Of a stretch of 64,000 nt of DNA, positions 1-10,663 are shown in pieces. The DNA comes from Rhododendron vialii (Eukaryota; Streptophyta; Magnoliopsida; Ericales; Ericaceae): NCBI RefSeq assembly GCF_030253575.1, contig NC_080561.1, positions 37,867,564-37,931,563 of the forward strand, written 5' to 3'. The notes beneath the pieces are model-generated. The model saw only the letters and a program-made list of their open reading frames with translations. It did no database searches and was not told where the DNA came from. How positions within the stretch are numbered: position 1 is the first letter of the stretch; each line of letters opens with the position of its first letter. The translations under genes and the position numbers were made by a program.

Positions 1-555
1 TTTTCACCGTGATTGAAGCATGTGGATGCTGCTGAGTGGGTGCAAAGCGGCCGATCCGACCGTTCATATCGGCTCGAACGGCTCGGATCGAACCTTAGCA
101 CAAAAAAATTCGCATAAAAATCTGAACTATACATTGCTTGGTTAAGATCCCCAAATGCACTCCTAAATTTCTAGGTGATCAGATGCACTAAATGCGATAG
201 ACTTAAGCTTCTTTTTTTTTGAAACACCAAAAAATTTATTAAGAATAATTAGTCGTGCTATTGGATCCCGAATTAACTTGCGACAACCCTTTTTAAATAG
301 TTGAGAAAATATTTTCACCGTGATTGAAGCATGTGGATGCTGCCGAGTGGGTGCAAAGCGGCCGATCCGACCGTTCATATCGGCTCGAACGGCTCGGATC
401 GAACCTTAGCACAAAAAAATTCGCATAAAAATCTGAACTATACATTGCTTGGTTAAGATCCCCAAATGCACTCCTAAATTTCTAGGTGATCAGATGCACT
501 AAATGCGATAGACTTAAGCTTCTTTTTTTTTGAAACACCAAAAATTTATTAAGAA
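1..555. repeat. 311-bp tandem duplication with a third dispersed copy
   Basis: The segment starting ttttcaccgtgattgaagc at position 1 starts again at 312 and runs nearly identically to about 555. Differences are single bases, such as gctgctgag against gctgccgag. Part of the same sequence (about 245-385) recurs near 9,846-9,985. It contains CGG-rich motifs (gcggccgatccg) that also form the arms of the foldback element at 9,913-10,130. This suggests mobile-element ends. No coding potential is seen. Confidence 0.8.
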
Positions 556-1611
556 ACTTGACAAATGGTACATCAAGCTTAAATGCGATACATTTAAGCT
601 TTTACTTTGAGAGGAGCATGGAAAATGACATTTTCTACTAACAAACATGATAAACTTGTGAATTGGCGGGAACCAAACAAATCAATGCTTATCTGAAGTG
701 TTCTTTTCTAAGAAGTACTGCAAGCTATCGGGGACGCATTTGTCATTTTCATGAAGTATAATAGGCCATGAAGGAATCGTTGAAGAAGCAAGCTAGGTTG
801 GTGCATGGCTGGTGTACTATTGTCGCTACCATTTTCACAAGCTTCTTAATTTCAAAACCCCAGAATTCAATTTGCTAGGTAGAGAGGGTTCCTGAAATGG
901 TTGCTTGAAACCTACTTGCCCATTTTCTGAAATTCTTCCGATATCGATCCATCCTCCTCATTGTCAACTTCTAAGCTTTAATTTCTGTGTTTGAATCAAC
1001 CGAACGTTTAAGTTCGTCGAACATTCATGGCTGCTTTTGTTATCTATTATAAGTTTTTTCAGCACCTGTTTTACATGGTATCTATTACTATAAGTTATTT
1101 CAGCATCCGTTTTACTGGTAAGAATGGTTTTATTTATTATCAACTTTTAGTTCAATATTCTAGAGTTTTATGTATACACTTATGTAACTTGAAGCATGGT
1201 TTTTCTGCTTATAATAATAAGTATTTTTTTTTCCCCCTTCTTTTTGTTTTGTTATGTTTTTCTGACATCGGAGTATTATTATTATTTTTCTTTCTCCTTC
1301 TTTATATTATTTTTGTGAAGTTAAATTGAACGCGAAGGGAGAAAATTCATATGGCAATGTCAATACTAATGAACTTGCCAATCAATGAGGGGTTGGTTCA
1401 TGGTTGGAAACTCGGAATTAGTTGGACAATGCTCACGTTCGAGTTTCCGTAGCTCCTAAACATACTTCTAACACCACTGATACGTTGGGGGATCTTAGTT
1501 TCGGTCTTGAAATAGGTGCAGTGGAGTCACTATAAATAGTGGTGTGGTGTGATGGGACAATATTCAATGACGGAGGTGACGGGATATCATACCTCCATTT
1601 CCATTTCAGTC
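556..1611. other. intergenic spacer, no gene seen
   Basis: AT-rich sequence with a strongly T-rich stretch near 1,200-1,330. The open frames are short, have no recognisable domain and lack codon-like composition. I see no gene here. Confidence 0.6.
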
Positions 1612-2060
1612 GCACTTCGGGTTGGTGGGTGCTGTGCAGCGGACCTGGGGGGCTGCTGTCCCTCAAGGGACAGCAGCGTGCTGTCCCTGCCGATGGGGCC
1701 CCGCCCTGGTCTTGCTCTAACGATCGAAAATGTTCACTTCGTAGAGCTCGTCGAGTTGAACAAATATGCAAAAAATCAGTTTGATTGGATATCTTTAAGT
1801 GCCTGATCGGAACACATATAACTTTCCAATAATGGGTTCTAGTAGATTTGATTCAGTGTTTCGGATCCATTCTTTTCAAGACGAAAAGGTTTCGATGAGG
1901 CACTTAATGATATCCGATCGAGCTGATTTTTTACGTATTTGTTCAACTCGACAAGCTCTACGAAGTGAACGTTTTCGATCGTTGGAGCGAGACCGGAGCG
2001 GGGCCTCATCAGCCGGGACAGCAGCCCCCTCCGGTCCCTGTGCAGCACGATCCCCAATTG
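1612..2060. mobile_element. Mutator-like MITE with long inverted arms
   Basis: The 9-mer atttcagtc flanks the element at 1,603-1,611 and again at 2,061-2,069, which is the target duplication size of Mutator-like elements. Inside, about 140 bp from 1,629 is repeated in inverted form up to 2,048. Both arms contain gatcgaaaa, acttcgtagagct and gttgaacaaata. There is no transposase, so this is a non-autonomous element of 449 bp. Its left end (gcacttcgggttggtg) resembles the right end of the element at 18,559-18,769, which suggests one family. Confidence 0.8.
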
Positions 2061-2139
2061 ATTTCAGTCACTATAAAAGAAAGTACGATCCATGCATCAT
2101 CCCCTACTTGTGTAGTTTTGCTCCTTCAAAAGGACTGGT

Positions 2140-2210
2140 TGGCCAGCCCATTACCAGGCCCACGAATTTTGCCACTATCCGTCAGCCCATTGGCCCATTA
2201 AGGCCCACTT
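2140..2210 (+). promoter_or_regulatory. cluster of site II (GGCCCA/AGCCCA) motifs
   Basis: Five GCCCA cores lie within about 70 bp (cagcccatt, aggcccacg, cagcccatt, tggcccatt, aggcccact), ~70 bp after a TATAAAA-like sequence at 2,072. Site II motifs like these are typical of promoters of growth and housekeeping genes. No convincing gene follows, so this may be a relic promoter or chance. Confidence 0.35.
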
Positions 2211-2306
2211 CCGTCCAAAAATTAATCAGTCAGAAATCAGCGAACGGTAAAAATGGTAAGAAAAAAATGGTAATAATCTGAATTTTCTATATCAATTTTC
2301 AAACTC

Positions 2307-2375
2307 CACTTCGATTATTGAGTCACGGGATGCGAAGGCACTGGTTCACGCATTTCGGGACTCATAATCGAAGTG
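2307..2375. repeat. 69-bp hairpin
   Basis: cacttcgattattgagtc at 2,307 pairs with gactcataatcgaagtg ending at 2,375, with gcg/cgc pairing further in. The word ttcacgcatttcggg occurs at 2,345 and again at about 2,389. Probably a small transposon relic. Confidence 0.7.
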
Positions 2376-2650
2376 AAGTGTTTCACGCATTTCGGGTTGA
2401 TTTCTCTTCATGCCTTCCTCTTCCTTCTGGTCGGTATGGTAACAATTGGTCTCTTTTAGACGAGACTTCTTCCTCTTCTGTTTGTTTGGGGGCAGAACAC
2501 CTTTTTCTGCCAAAATGGATTTTGGTAGAATTTCCCCCCGAAAGATAACTTGTTTTCCGATGTTTAATTGTGACACAAAGATAATCCATTTGTTTCACAC
2601 AGAAAAAGTTCTTAATTTTGAAGTTTAGGTTGTTGCTCTTCGAGTCACAG

Positions 2651-2927
2651 GGACCTTGTCCGTTTGGGGGTTTTGAAGGAGGTTTTTTAGAGTAATGCGT
2701 GGAGAGAGATAGCAAAAATGATACTCACACAATAGTCCAAACATAACCTCTCACATACATGTGGACTCCACACATACTAATATGTGTGGGCTCCCACATG
2801 TATGTGAGAGGTTGTGTGAGTTATTGTGTTTGGATTGTTGCGTGAGTAGCATTGTTGGAGAGATGAATAGAGAAAATTTATTGGAAATCATGCCTAGAAT
2901 AATTGAGTCCCCCAAACGAACAAGGCC
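2651..2927. mobile_element. MITE, 277 bp, with ~20-bp terminal inverted repeats
   Basis: The left end ggaccttgtccgtttggggg matches the inverted right end cccccaaacgaacaaggcc. The centre is also a large palindrome: acctctcacatacatgtgg is mirrored by ccacatgtatgtgagaggt around 2,787. No target duplication is clear. A shorter relative with similar ends lies at 10,548-10,663. Confidence 0.75.
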
Positions 2928-3138
2928 AGAAGGACTTTGGTGAGTCATGGGAACCGAGCAAGAGGGTGAACATTCAGGCAGGAGGAGGGCTTTGAATGAA
3001 GGGAATCGTGAATATTCTGTACCTTGCGGATCGATTCTATAAGTTCGGGCACTGTCATGCATGTTGACTCCCAGGGCAATTGGAAGTGGTTGCGGATGGC
3101 GTCTGGAACCAGTGGCAACTCCAGAAATTATTAACACT

Positions 3139-3480
3139 GGGGGTCATTCATTTGTTCAAACTAGTGACGAGGCTATGTGCTTTGCATGATATAATTGTGC
3201 CCTCGCACGATATAATTGTGCCCGTTAGCTTGAGAAATTACTCCATAGTTCATGATAAAAAAATTTAAAAATTCATTTATCTCCAACGAAAAAATAAAGT
3301 TTCAAATAGATTCATTTAGATAATTGATTATTAACTTCGGGGTCATTCATTTGTTCAAATTTTAATTATTTCACATAGAAATTAGTACTTCATAGTTCAT
3401 GATAAAATAATCATTTATCTCCAACGAAAAAAATAAAGTTTCAAATAGGTCCATTTAGATATACTTGTACATAAAAAATT
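3139..3480. repeat. degenerate ~200-bp direct duplication
   Basis: ggtcattcatttgttcaaa near 3,141 recurs near 3,341. The following blocks catagttcatgataaaa and atctccaacgaaaaaa also occur twice at about the same offset, with small gaps. Non-coding. Confidence 0.6.
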
Positions 3481-3896
3481 TAGACCAGTTTTCAAAATTC
3501 GTAACTATACACCCAAGCGCTTTTAATGAAAGAGAATCCTAAATACTCCTCTTGCTATGTTCAGGTGATGTTTCTTTCCAAGTGGGGGCACCAAATTGAC
3601 CAAAGTAGTAGGAGTTATGGGGCTATGGGGAAAAATTATCTAATGGATTACAGTGTTGAACATGGAGTCATACAAACTATTAATGTGACAGAACTTATAT
3701 ACACCAGCTCTAGCTCTAGTTTTTTGTTCTATGGTGTCTGGCGACCCCACGGCTAATAGGTTGGCGTCACCTCTATCTAGAACACACACATCAAGGAAAG
3801 AACAGCCACTCTAGTCTAATTGCATTATCAGTAATCAAAGCAGTCGTGTTTTGTTATTTATTTTCAATCAGTGTTTATTAGACTTAGTAAAGTAAA

Positions 3897-4203
3897 GGCT
3901 CCGTTTGGTAAAGTTGCCAGTTTTACAAGAAATGAGTTTTTGTTTATTTATTAAAAAATAAAAACAGAAAACATGGTTGTGTCCATAATAGTTTTTGTTT
4001 ATTTATTTTTTGGGCTGCCGAAAGTGTTTTCAAAACAAATGAAAATGCAATTTCTGTGTTTCTAGAATTTCTGTAAACTAGTGAAATTGATTATGTATTT
4101 TGTAAACAAATATAGTAACACAAACATGTTTATAATGCTTGTTTTGAAAAATATCGGAAACAAAAATAAAAAATTGGAAATAAAAACTTTTCCAAACAGA
4201 GCC
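3897..4203. mobile_element. MITE, 307 bp
   Basis: The left end ggctccgtttggtaaag is mirrored by cttttccaaacagagcc ending at 4,203. The interior is A/T-rich with many aaaata/tattt runs and no coding capacity. The class is uncertain because no target duplication stands out. Confidence 0.6.
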
Positions 4204-4402
4204 ATGTTGTAATGTAAGATCATCCCATCTATTTGCTATGGCTGCCTAGAGAAACATGGGTGATGTATTGTTCTGTATATGGACCATGAAAAACATTTTT
4301 GATTTTTAGTTGATTATTTATTCCGTTACACCATGCACCAGAAAATATTTTGTATAGTAATGTGTCATCAAAAACTATTTCGCCTGAAAAGCAAGTGGAG
4401 TT

Positions 4403-5424
4403 CACTACAAGAAAAAGTATGTTTAGTGACGAAAAAGTGGCGACAAAATTTAATTTCGTCGCTAAATGAGTATATTTGGCGACAAAAAAATAAATTCGTC
4501 ACTGTTTTGATAACTTCCTTGACGAAATTATTTTGTCACCAATTATAACTATTTAGCGACGAAAAATATATTTTTGTCACCAAAGGCTCCTATTTGGCGA
4601 CGAAATAAAATTTTCGTCGCCAAAAGAGTAAAAAAGGAGACGAAATTATTTTTTGTCGCCAAAGATAACTATTCGGTGACGGAAAAAATATTTTGTCACC
4701 AAATGAACCAATTTGGCGACGAAAAATATTTTCGTCTTCTTTTTACGTTTTCAGTGACGAAAAATTTATCCTTTGGTGACGAAATTTATGAATTACGCTT
4801 TGTCACCAAGTATATTTCGGGCATAACTCTTTGCTCAGAACTCCGATTGAGATAATCTAAATTGGGTTTGAACAATAACATAAAGAGCTACAACTTTCAT
4901 GTTTATTAAAATTGCTAATTTTAATGTTTAATAGTTCAAAATATATTTTAATGTTCAATGTATGTGTTATATATTAGATATTTCAAACATATGCTGAAAA
5001 GTTTGTGTGGTGTAGTTGGTTAAAGCTTGCGTGCAAAACTTAGGAGATTCGGGTTCGAAACTCCGCAGGAGCAAGAAAGTGAGATTTTTTTCACATATAA
5101 GAATGTCTTTCGCGACGAAAAATTTCGTCACCGATGGGTCACCTTTGACGAGCCAAAGGGAATAATTTGTGACGAAATTTTTTGTCATAAAAAAAGCACA
5201 ATAGGTGACGAAGAAAATTTCGTCAGCAAGTCATTTTTCCGTGACGAAATTTTTCGTCATCAAAAGGCACTATAGGTGACGAAAAATAGATTTCGTCACC
5301 AGGTAGGAATCCTCGATAACCTTTAGTCGACAAATTTTTTTTCGTCACCTATATTATTTGTGACGAAAAACATACAATTTGCGACGATTTTCATTCGTCA
5401 CCCAATGCAATTTTTCTTGTAGTG
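4403..5424. mobile_element. non-autonomous CACTA (En/Spm) DNA transposon
   Basis: It begins cactacaagaaaaa and ends tttttcttgtagtg, the exact inverse. The 3-bp target duplication GTT lies on both sides (4,400-4,402 and 5,425-5,427). CACTA ends and 3-bp duplications are diagnostic of this superfamily. The interior is packed with subterminal motifs of the type gtgacgaaa / tttcgtcac in both orientations, the presumed transposase-binding sites. No transposase is encoded. The element is 1,022 bp and its ends look intact, so it could be mobilised in trans. Confidence 0.93.
5003..5075 (+). other. tRNA-like (SINE-head-like) sequence inside the CACTA element
   Basis: A box-A-like tggtgtagttgg at 5,008 and a box-B-like ggttcgaaact at 5,052 are spaced as in an internal RNA polymerase III promoter. 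The 5' acceptor stem does not pair convincingly, so it is not a functional tRNA gene. It is either a tRNA-derived SINE head or a captured tRNA relic. Confidence 0.5.
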
Positions 5425-6002
5425 GTTTGACTAATAATAGAGATAATAAGTATATCATCTTCTTTCAAAAAAATAATTGCATAATTAATTTAAACAACAC
5501 TATATCTGAGTGGTTTAATTTGATCATGTCAAGGGCTATTTTGGCCCCATTCCACTAAGGAAAGTACATAGTACGTACTTATTTTTTGAATTGAAGGTAA
5601 TGTATTGTAAGAGAATGGTTTGTCTCGTAAAACAAAAAATAAGAACCATAGTAGAATAGGGCCTTGTCTTTGTCCTTTATTGTTTTTCGAACTTTTCAAT
5701 TTTCCTAATTTTTGGTCTAGTAAATTAACTTTAACTTTTGGAACAGAAATCAAGACAAATAAAAAACCAAAAGTATTAAAATTACACTAATTTGCATAAA
5801 TACACAATTTTGAAGGGTACAAAAAATAAGTTGATCCACTCTTCTTCATTCAATTTTCCCGGGATACAATTGCGTATTTAACTTAAACAACACTTCTCAA
5901 GAAAACAAAAAAGAAAATCCCAATATGGGTGAAACAATTAAACAAGAAAAAATAATAATTTCAAGTCGGATATCACTGCAAATGGAGGGTAATAAAAAGT
6001 CA
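5425..6002. other. spacer downstream of the laccase gene
   Basis: AT-rich sequence with no open frame that resembles a protein. It lies 3' of the minus-strand laccase and probably contains its 3' untranslated region. No terminator can be placed with confidence. Confidence 0.5.
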
Positions 6003-8585
6003 TCAACATTTGGGAAGATCTGACGGTGGAGGAAGCAGCTTTTGGTTCGGAAGCTTTCCATCTAAAACAAGCCAAGCCATTTTCAATCCCCAGCTGGTGT
6101 GGACTTCCAGGTGGCAGTGCATGAACCATACCCCTAGTCACAAAATATTTAACACCATCAATACCAATATTAGAAAAACTTTATTCGATAATTTACTATA
6201 GGGTGGTACACTATTGATTTAATTTTATTTATTTGGAATTTTCACACTCTACCATATGATAGACAAACAAGAATTATATTTGCGAAAAGTTATATAATGA
6301 TATATTAATTTGAGAAAAAATTATTTCCGGAAGAGGTGGAAAACCATGGAGTTTCTTCCTCCTATTGTGGGCTCCACCGTGCGTTCATTGCGGTAATCTG
6401 AACAGTTCATCTTGTAGAGTTCGCAAAAGAGTGTACTCGCACAAAAAATCAGTTATACGGACATTCATTGGTATATGAAAATTTGAATTTTGGTATATAA
6501 AAAGGAGTGACATTTACCTCACAAAAAAAAACTTACCCGGGTTGTCAGCTAGAAATCGGAGAGCAACCCAACCACCAGAGGGCACACCCACTGTGTTCCT
6601 CTCCATGGGGTCAACAAGATTGAATTTTTTCGGGTCGTTATTCGGGTCGAAGTTCCCGAACCCTTGGCCCACAATAAAGAAGTTGAACCCGTGGAGATGA
6701 AGTGGGTGGCTCTCAGCTCCAAGAATGCTTGTGTCCTGCAATATCACCTCCACACTAGTATTGAAATTCAGCACCAAAACCTCGGTTCCATTTCCCACCA
6801 TAGTGTTGTTTGGCGGGTTACCCGTGTAGTTAAACCAATGGGTTGGGTTGAATGGAAAATACGGGCTATAAACGCCGTTTGATCGCCCAAAGAAGTGGGA
6901 TTGGAGCAGGGCCATGGTTGGTTGTATGAAGGATATGTTGTTGACAGAAGCCGCGAATTTTGTTCCATTTGGCCCTTGGCATGTTTGGTTTTGGTCACAT
7001 GGATTTGTTCCAAGGCCTACTGTGAAAAAGAAACGCTTATCGACTTTCTGGGGCACATTGGCAGGGTATTGAGCATTGGCTAAGCTTTTGAGTTTGTTTG
7101 TGAAATTGGTGGCGAAGGAAGTGTCATTTAGAGCCGGCAATGCTGGTTTGAAGAGTGGTAATTTTTTCATCGGCTTTGGAGAGTGGAGAGAGGGCGATTC
7201 GTATTCCAGAATGCCTGCCACGGTGGAATTGTCAAACGTGCCTTGGCCAGTGGCGTACGGTCTAGCCATCATGAGAAAAGTGGCGCTCGGAAAAAACGGT
7301 TTGGTCTTGAGAAGAACGTTTGTGGTCTGTCCGGGGGTGATGAGGAGGATGCTGGTCTCGAACGGTTTGACGTAAATGGCATCGGCTTCGACGATAGTGA
7401 GAGTGTGGTTTGCGATACTGAAGAAGAGCTCGTCATTGAGTGCCGCGTTGATCAGGCGAAGAAGGTAGGTCTTCCCTGGCTTAACTCTCAGCTTGAATGT
7501 ATCTGTTATCAGTGTTATGGAGAAGGTTTGTTCAATTCAGCCCCTTATATATCGAACCAGATGCAAATGATATGAAAAGATATTTTTCAAAGATGGGAGC
7601 CGAACAAAGCAAAGCTTTTCGTACCTTTGGCAGAGCAATTGTACAATGGGCCTGGAAGCCCATTGAGGGTATATGCCTCAGAGACATTTGGACCACCACC
7701 AGTTTGTAGGGCTTGGCTTATTATTGCCTCAGTATCTGCATTGAACCACTCACCTACAACAAGAATTGTGGTTTGTGTAAGCAATGTAAAATAACATTGG
7801 CATTTGGTTAAGAGAAAAATCTCGATAAAGTGTACGTAATCTATGCACACAGAATGTTTGACATTTTACCGAGTTTGTAGTTTTACGTTGAATGAAATTA
7901 GGATGTGGAAAGTTGATTACCGAAGATGATGGGAACTTCCTTGTATGGTTTGACAAATGGGTAGGAGGTGTTAGGCTTGGGAAGAATGATCAAAGGACCA
8001 TAGACAGTCGATCTTAACCACGAAATATGGGCATGCCAGAAGAGAGTTCCTCTTTGGCCAACGATAGTGTAGTTGTACACATAGCTCTGCCCAGTTTGTA
8101 TTGGGCATTGTGTGATGTATGCAGGCCCATCGGCCCATCCGGACCTGAGCTGCCTAATGCCATGCCTGTCTCAAATGAAAATGTTATACCATTTAGATGT
8201 CATTGCGAATGAACTAGAAAAACAAAAATTCTGTGTGTGTGTCATTTCATACCAGTGAATTGATATATTGTTTTGAACATGGTTAACTACTTTTATGAGA
8301 AGACGGTCACCCTCCCTAGCTTCAATGCGAGGCCCTGGAAACAGCCCGTTCACAGTAACCATGCTCTTCGTATGGCACAACCGCGTCACATTTTGCAACT
8401 TGATCTACAAAACAGTTGTCATCATTAAGCAAAAACAAAAGCTATAACCAAATTTAGTCTCGGGGCCAAGTGACACATACATCAAATGTGTAGTGCCTCG
8501 TTACACCTGTACCCTCCGTGACTGCAAACCAAAGGAAGGGAAATGCGTATACGAATACTAGAGATGAAAAATGAGAAGTAGCCAT
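6003..8585 (-). CDS. LAC17: laccase (multicopper oxidase), LAC17-like
   Basis: Secreted p-diphenol:O2 oxidoreductase that oxidises monolignols to radicals for lignin polymerisation in the cell wall. Exons: 8585-8481, 8404-8253, 8165-7921, 7753-7625, 7502-6537, 6133-6003 (575 codons plus stop; plant laccases are ~560-580). All introns are GT-AG and the frame is intact. The N-terminus ([15 protein letters not shown]) is a hydrophobic signal peptide ending near [12 protein letters not shown]. All four copper motifs are present: HWHG across exons 2-3, HAH in exon 3, HPLHLHG in exon 5 and [12 protein letters not shown] in exon 6, with Leu at the axial type-1 copper position. The six-exon layout and sequence fit the LAC17 subgroup best, though assignment to one paralogue is inference. 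A TATA-like tatttata lies ~65 bp upstream (8,658-8,651). Confidence 0.95.
7433..7453 (-). promoter_or_regulatory. probable miR397 target site in laccase exon 5
   Basis: Read on the plus strand, these 21 bases match the plant miR397 sequence except at miRNA positions 12 and 21 (both C here), so the laccase mRNA should pair with it. The site codes for INAALND, the conserved position of miR397 sites in plant laccases. In Arabidopsis LAC2, LAC4 and LAC17 are known targets. The miRNA sequence is from memory. The position-12 mismatch near the cleavage site could weaken regulation. Confidence 0.65.
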
Positions 8586-8945
8586 TTTTTTTTCTTCCTA
8601 TTGCCTTCTGTTTGGCTTCTGTTTTCACAAAAAGCATCTGATGGGGTTTGTATAAATAGGTAGAGGAGCATAGAGAGGAAAGGGTGTTTGCTTGATTAGG
8701 TGATGCATATTTTATGTTTCTAACTGAAGCTAGGGCAGAAATATTAGTAAGAGCTTGAATAACACTTTGATTGGACCAACACAGTTGTTAGAAAACAACC
8801 TTAGAGTGATGTCAAAGACAATCTACAATTTCATTTTGGCATGTAATCCTTTCTCTTATATCCCTCTCAAACACTTTACTTCATGCAGATGCATTGTGTG
8901 ACTATCATACTTGATTTTGAGATCATATCGATTTCGCTTGTTTGC
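8586..8945. other. laccase upstream region
   Basis: Promoter side of the minus-strand laccase. It holds a TATA-like element at 8,651-8,658 (tataaata on the plus strand). No other element can be assigned with confidence. Confidence 0.4.
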
Positions 8946-9086
8946 CAGGACCGGCTCTGACTTTTCTGAGCCTAAGGCGAAGATTAAAGACTCCCCTTTT
9001 TTGTTTTGTTGGAGGGACCCCATAAGACTTCCAAATTTTCGAGAGCCTAATATGGTAGCGCCTCATGCTTTAGCTTAGGGCCAGCT
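8946..9086. mobile_element. short hAT-like MITE
   Basis: It starts caggaccggctctga and ends cttagggccagct, which are imperfect inverses rich in GGCC as in many plant hAT-like elements. The flanking 8-mers ttgtttgc (8,938-8,945) and tggtttgc (9,087-9,094) differ at one base and could be an old 8-bp target duplication. Confidence 0.5.
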
Positions 9087-9575
9087 TGGTTTGCTACAAA
9101 TTACTGTAAAGTTTAATTTCTTCCGTTGCATTTGTCTCCAGTAAAGTTTAGTTTATGTGATACTTAAGTAAATTTTTTTTTTGATAGTATTACGTACGTA
9201 ACACAAGCCATGTTATAAGCAACAAATAGTATCTGCATTTGACTTGTACTTGGAGCATTTTCATCAGGTTCCGTTTGGCCTGTGTAAAATGCTTGTTATG
9301 TTTCCAATTATTTAAAAACCATGGTACGTTAGTTTAGAGTTTCCTAATTCCCCTGTTCAAGACGTACCGAAAAGACAAGAAGGGAAAAAAGATCTAAAAA
9401 CTAATTCAGTGTTTTAGAGATCCCAAACGTAGCCTAAGAAGCATTCTTGGAGATTGATGGTGGATTATTCTAGGAGGTCTTGGGGCACCGTTACGTGGTG
9501 GTCCGACTCTTTTCATAATCATACATTTCATATGGGCTGATCGAGTATATGGACACCACATGAATGTGTGGTTAT

Positions 9576-9835
9576 GGAGAGTAGTGTTCCACTTTCTTTT
9601 TAAAAGTTCATTTTGAAAAAGAAGGTAATTTCAAGCTAAAAAATCATGTGTTTACGTAAAATAATTTTTCTTCCAATATGAATCTTGTTTGATAAATCTT
9701 ATTGAGATCTTTTAATTAAATGATGCAAAAAAAAATCAGAAAATTATTTTTCATTTTCATAATATGTGAGTTCGAAATTACCTTCTTTTTTAAAAGAAAA
9801 GTTTAGAAAGAAAGCAGAACGGACCACCGTACTCC
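9576..9835. mobile_element. foldback MITE, 260 bp with ~95-bp arms
   Basis: The left arm (9,576-9,670) contains actttctttttaaaagtt and aagaaggtaatttc. Both reappear inverted in the right arm (9,738-9,835) as gaaattaccttctt and aaagaaagc. The loop is AT-rich. There is no coding capacity. Confidence 0.65.
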
Positions 9836-9912
9836 ATGACCCGTAAATAATTAGTCGTGCTATTGGATCCCGAATTAACTTGCAACAACCCTTTTTAAAT
9901 AGTTGAGAAAAT

Positions 9913-10130
9913 ATTTTCACCGTGATTGAAGCATGGAGATGCTGCTGAGTGGGTGCAGAGCGGCCGATCCGGCCATTCATCTCGGTTCGGACGGCTCAAA
10001 TCGAATCAGAGCACATAAAAATCTGAACTATCCATTACTCGATTAAGATCCGAGCCGTTGATTTACCAAGATGAGCCACAGCCGGATCGGCCGCTCTGCA
10101 CCGCTCTACAGGGAGATCAGCATCTCCCAT
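9913..10130. mobile_element. foldback element with GC-rich arms, related to the repeat at 1-555
   Basis: The left arm ggagatgctgctgagtggg...gcagagcggccgatccgg is mirrored by ccggatcggccgctctgcac...cagcatctccc ending near 10,130. gaagcatg flanks both sides imperfectly (9,928 and 10,135), possibly a decayed target duplication. The left arm and its flank are also present in the tandem duplication at the window start. Confidence 0.6.
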
Positions 10131-10547
10131 TCCGAAGCATGCACTTACACTGTCTAGCTACCAAAATGGAACGTGTTTAAACTTAAACCACTAATTACTC
10201 TAGGTGATTAGTTTTAAGGTCAAATTTATTTATCACTTTCATGAAGGACGTGTACGTACTTGTTTGGAAGACCTGAGCTAGGTTTGTTGGTTCAGGTGTT
10301 TTCATGGCCCCTTATTCTTTAGTGTAGTGAAGATGCAGGGAAAGTGACAAATAATTTGGACAAAAAATTTTAAATGTCCTTTTGTCTCAAGCAAAGAAGA
10401 GAGAGCACAGGATCTTTGCTGTAAGTCTACAAAACCTATCTACAGTATTAGATTACCTACCAAGTAAAAGGACGACGAAATATACGTTTTCTTGATTCGA
10501 GTATATGATACAAGCCTTGTGTATCCAAACATTCGTGAGGCTCACGA
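10131..10547. other. spacer, nothing recognised
   Basis: Unremarkable AT-rich DNA between two MITE-like elements. No open frame of interest. Confidence 0.5.
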
Positions 10548-10663
10548 CTCTGTTCGGTTTGGATTTTGAAGGAGGTTTTAAAGAGTAATGAGTGGAGAAA
10601 GATAGATGGATGAAATTTACTGAGGACCGTGCGCAGGGGTTTTGAGAGCCCCAAACGAACAAG
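10548..10663. mobile_element. short MITE related to the one at 2,651-2,927
   Basis: The left end ctctgttcggtttggattt and right end ccccaaacgaacaag are imperfect inverses. The interior shares gaaggaggtttt, agagtaatg and gtggag with the 277-bp element. It is probably an internally deleted relative. Confidence 0.45.

Noticed and set aside
1433-2281. Similar Arg-rich frames on both strands at 1,433-1,806 and 1,799-2,281
   Set aside because: They are mirror images produced by the inverted arms of the Mutator-like MITE.
5003-5075. A genuine tRNA gene
   Set aside because: Box A and box B are present, but the acceptor and anticodon stems do not pair properly.
8481-8585. Suspected frameshift in the laccase signal-peptide exon
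   Set aside because: On recounting, the exon is exactly 35 codons and stays in frame from ATG to the conserved HYTFD, so the gene is intact.
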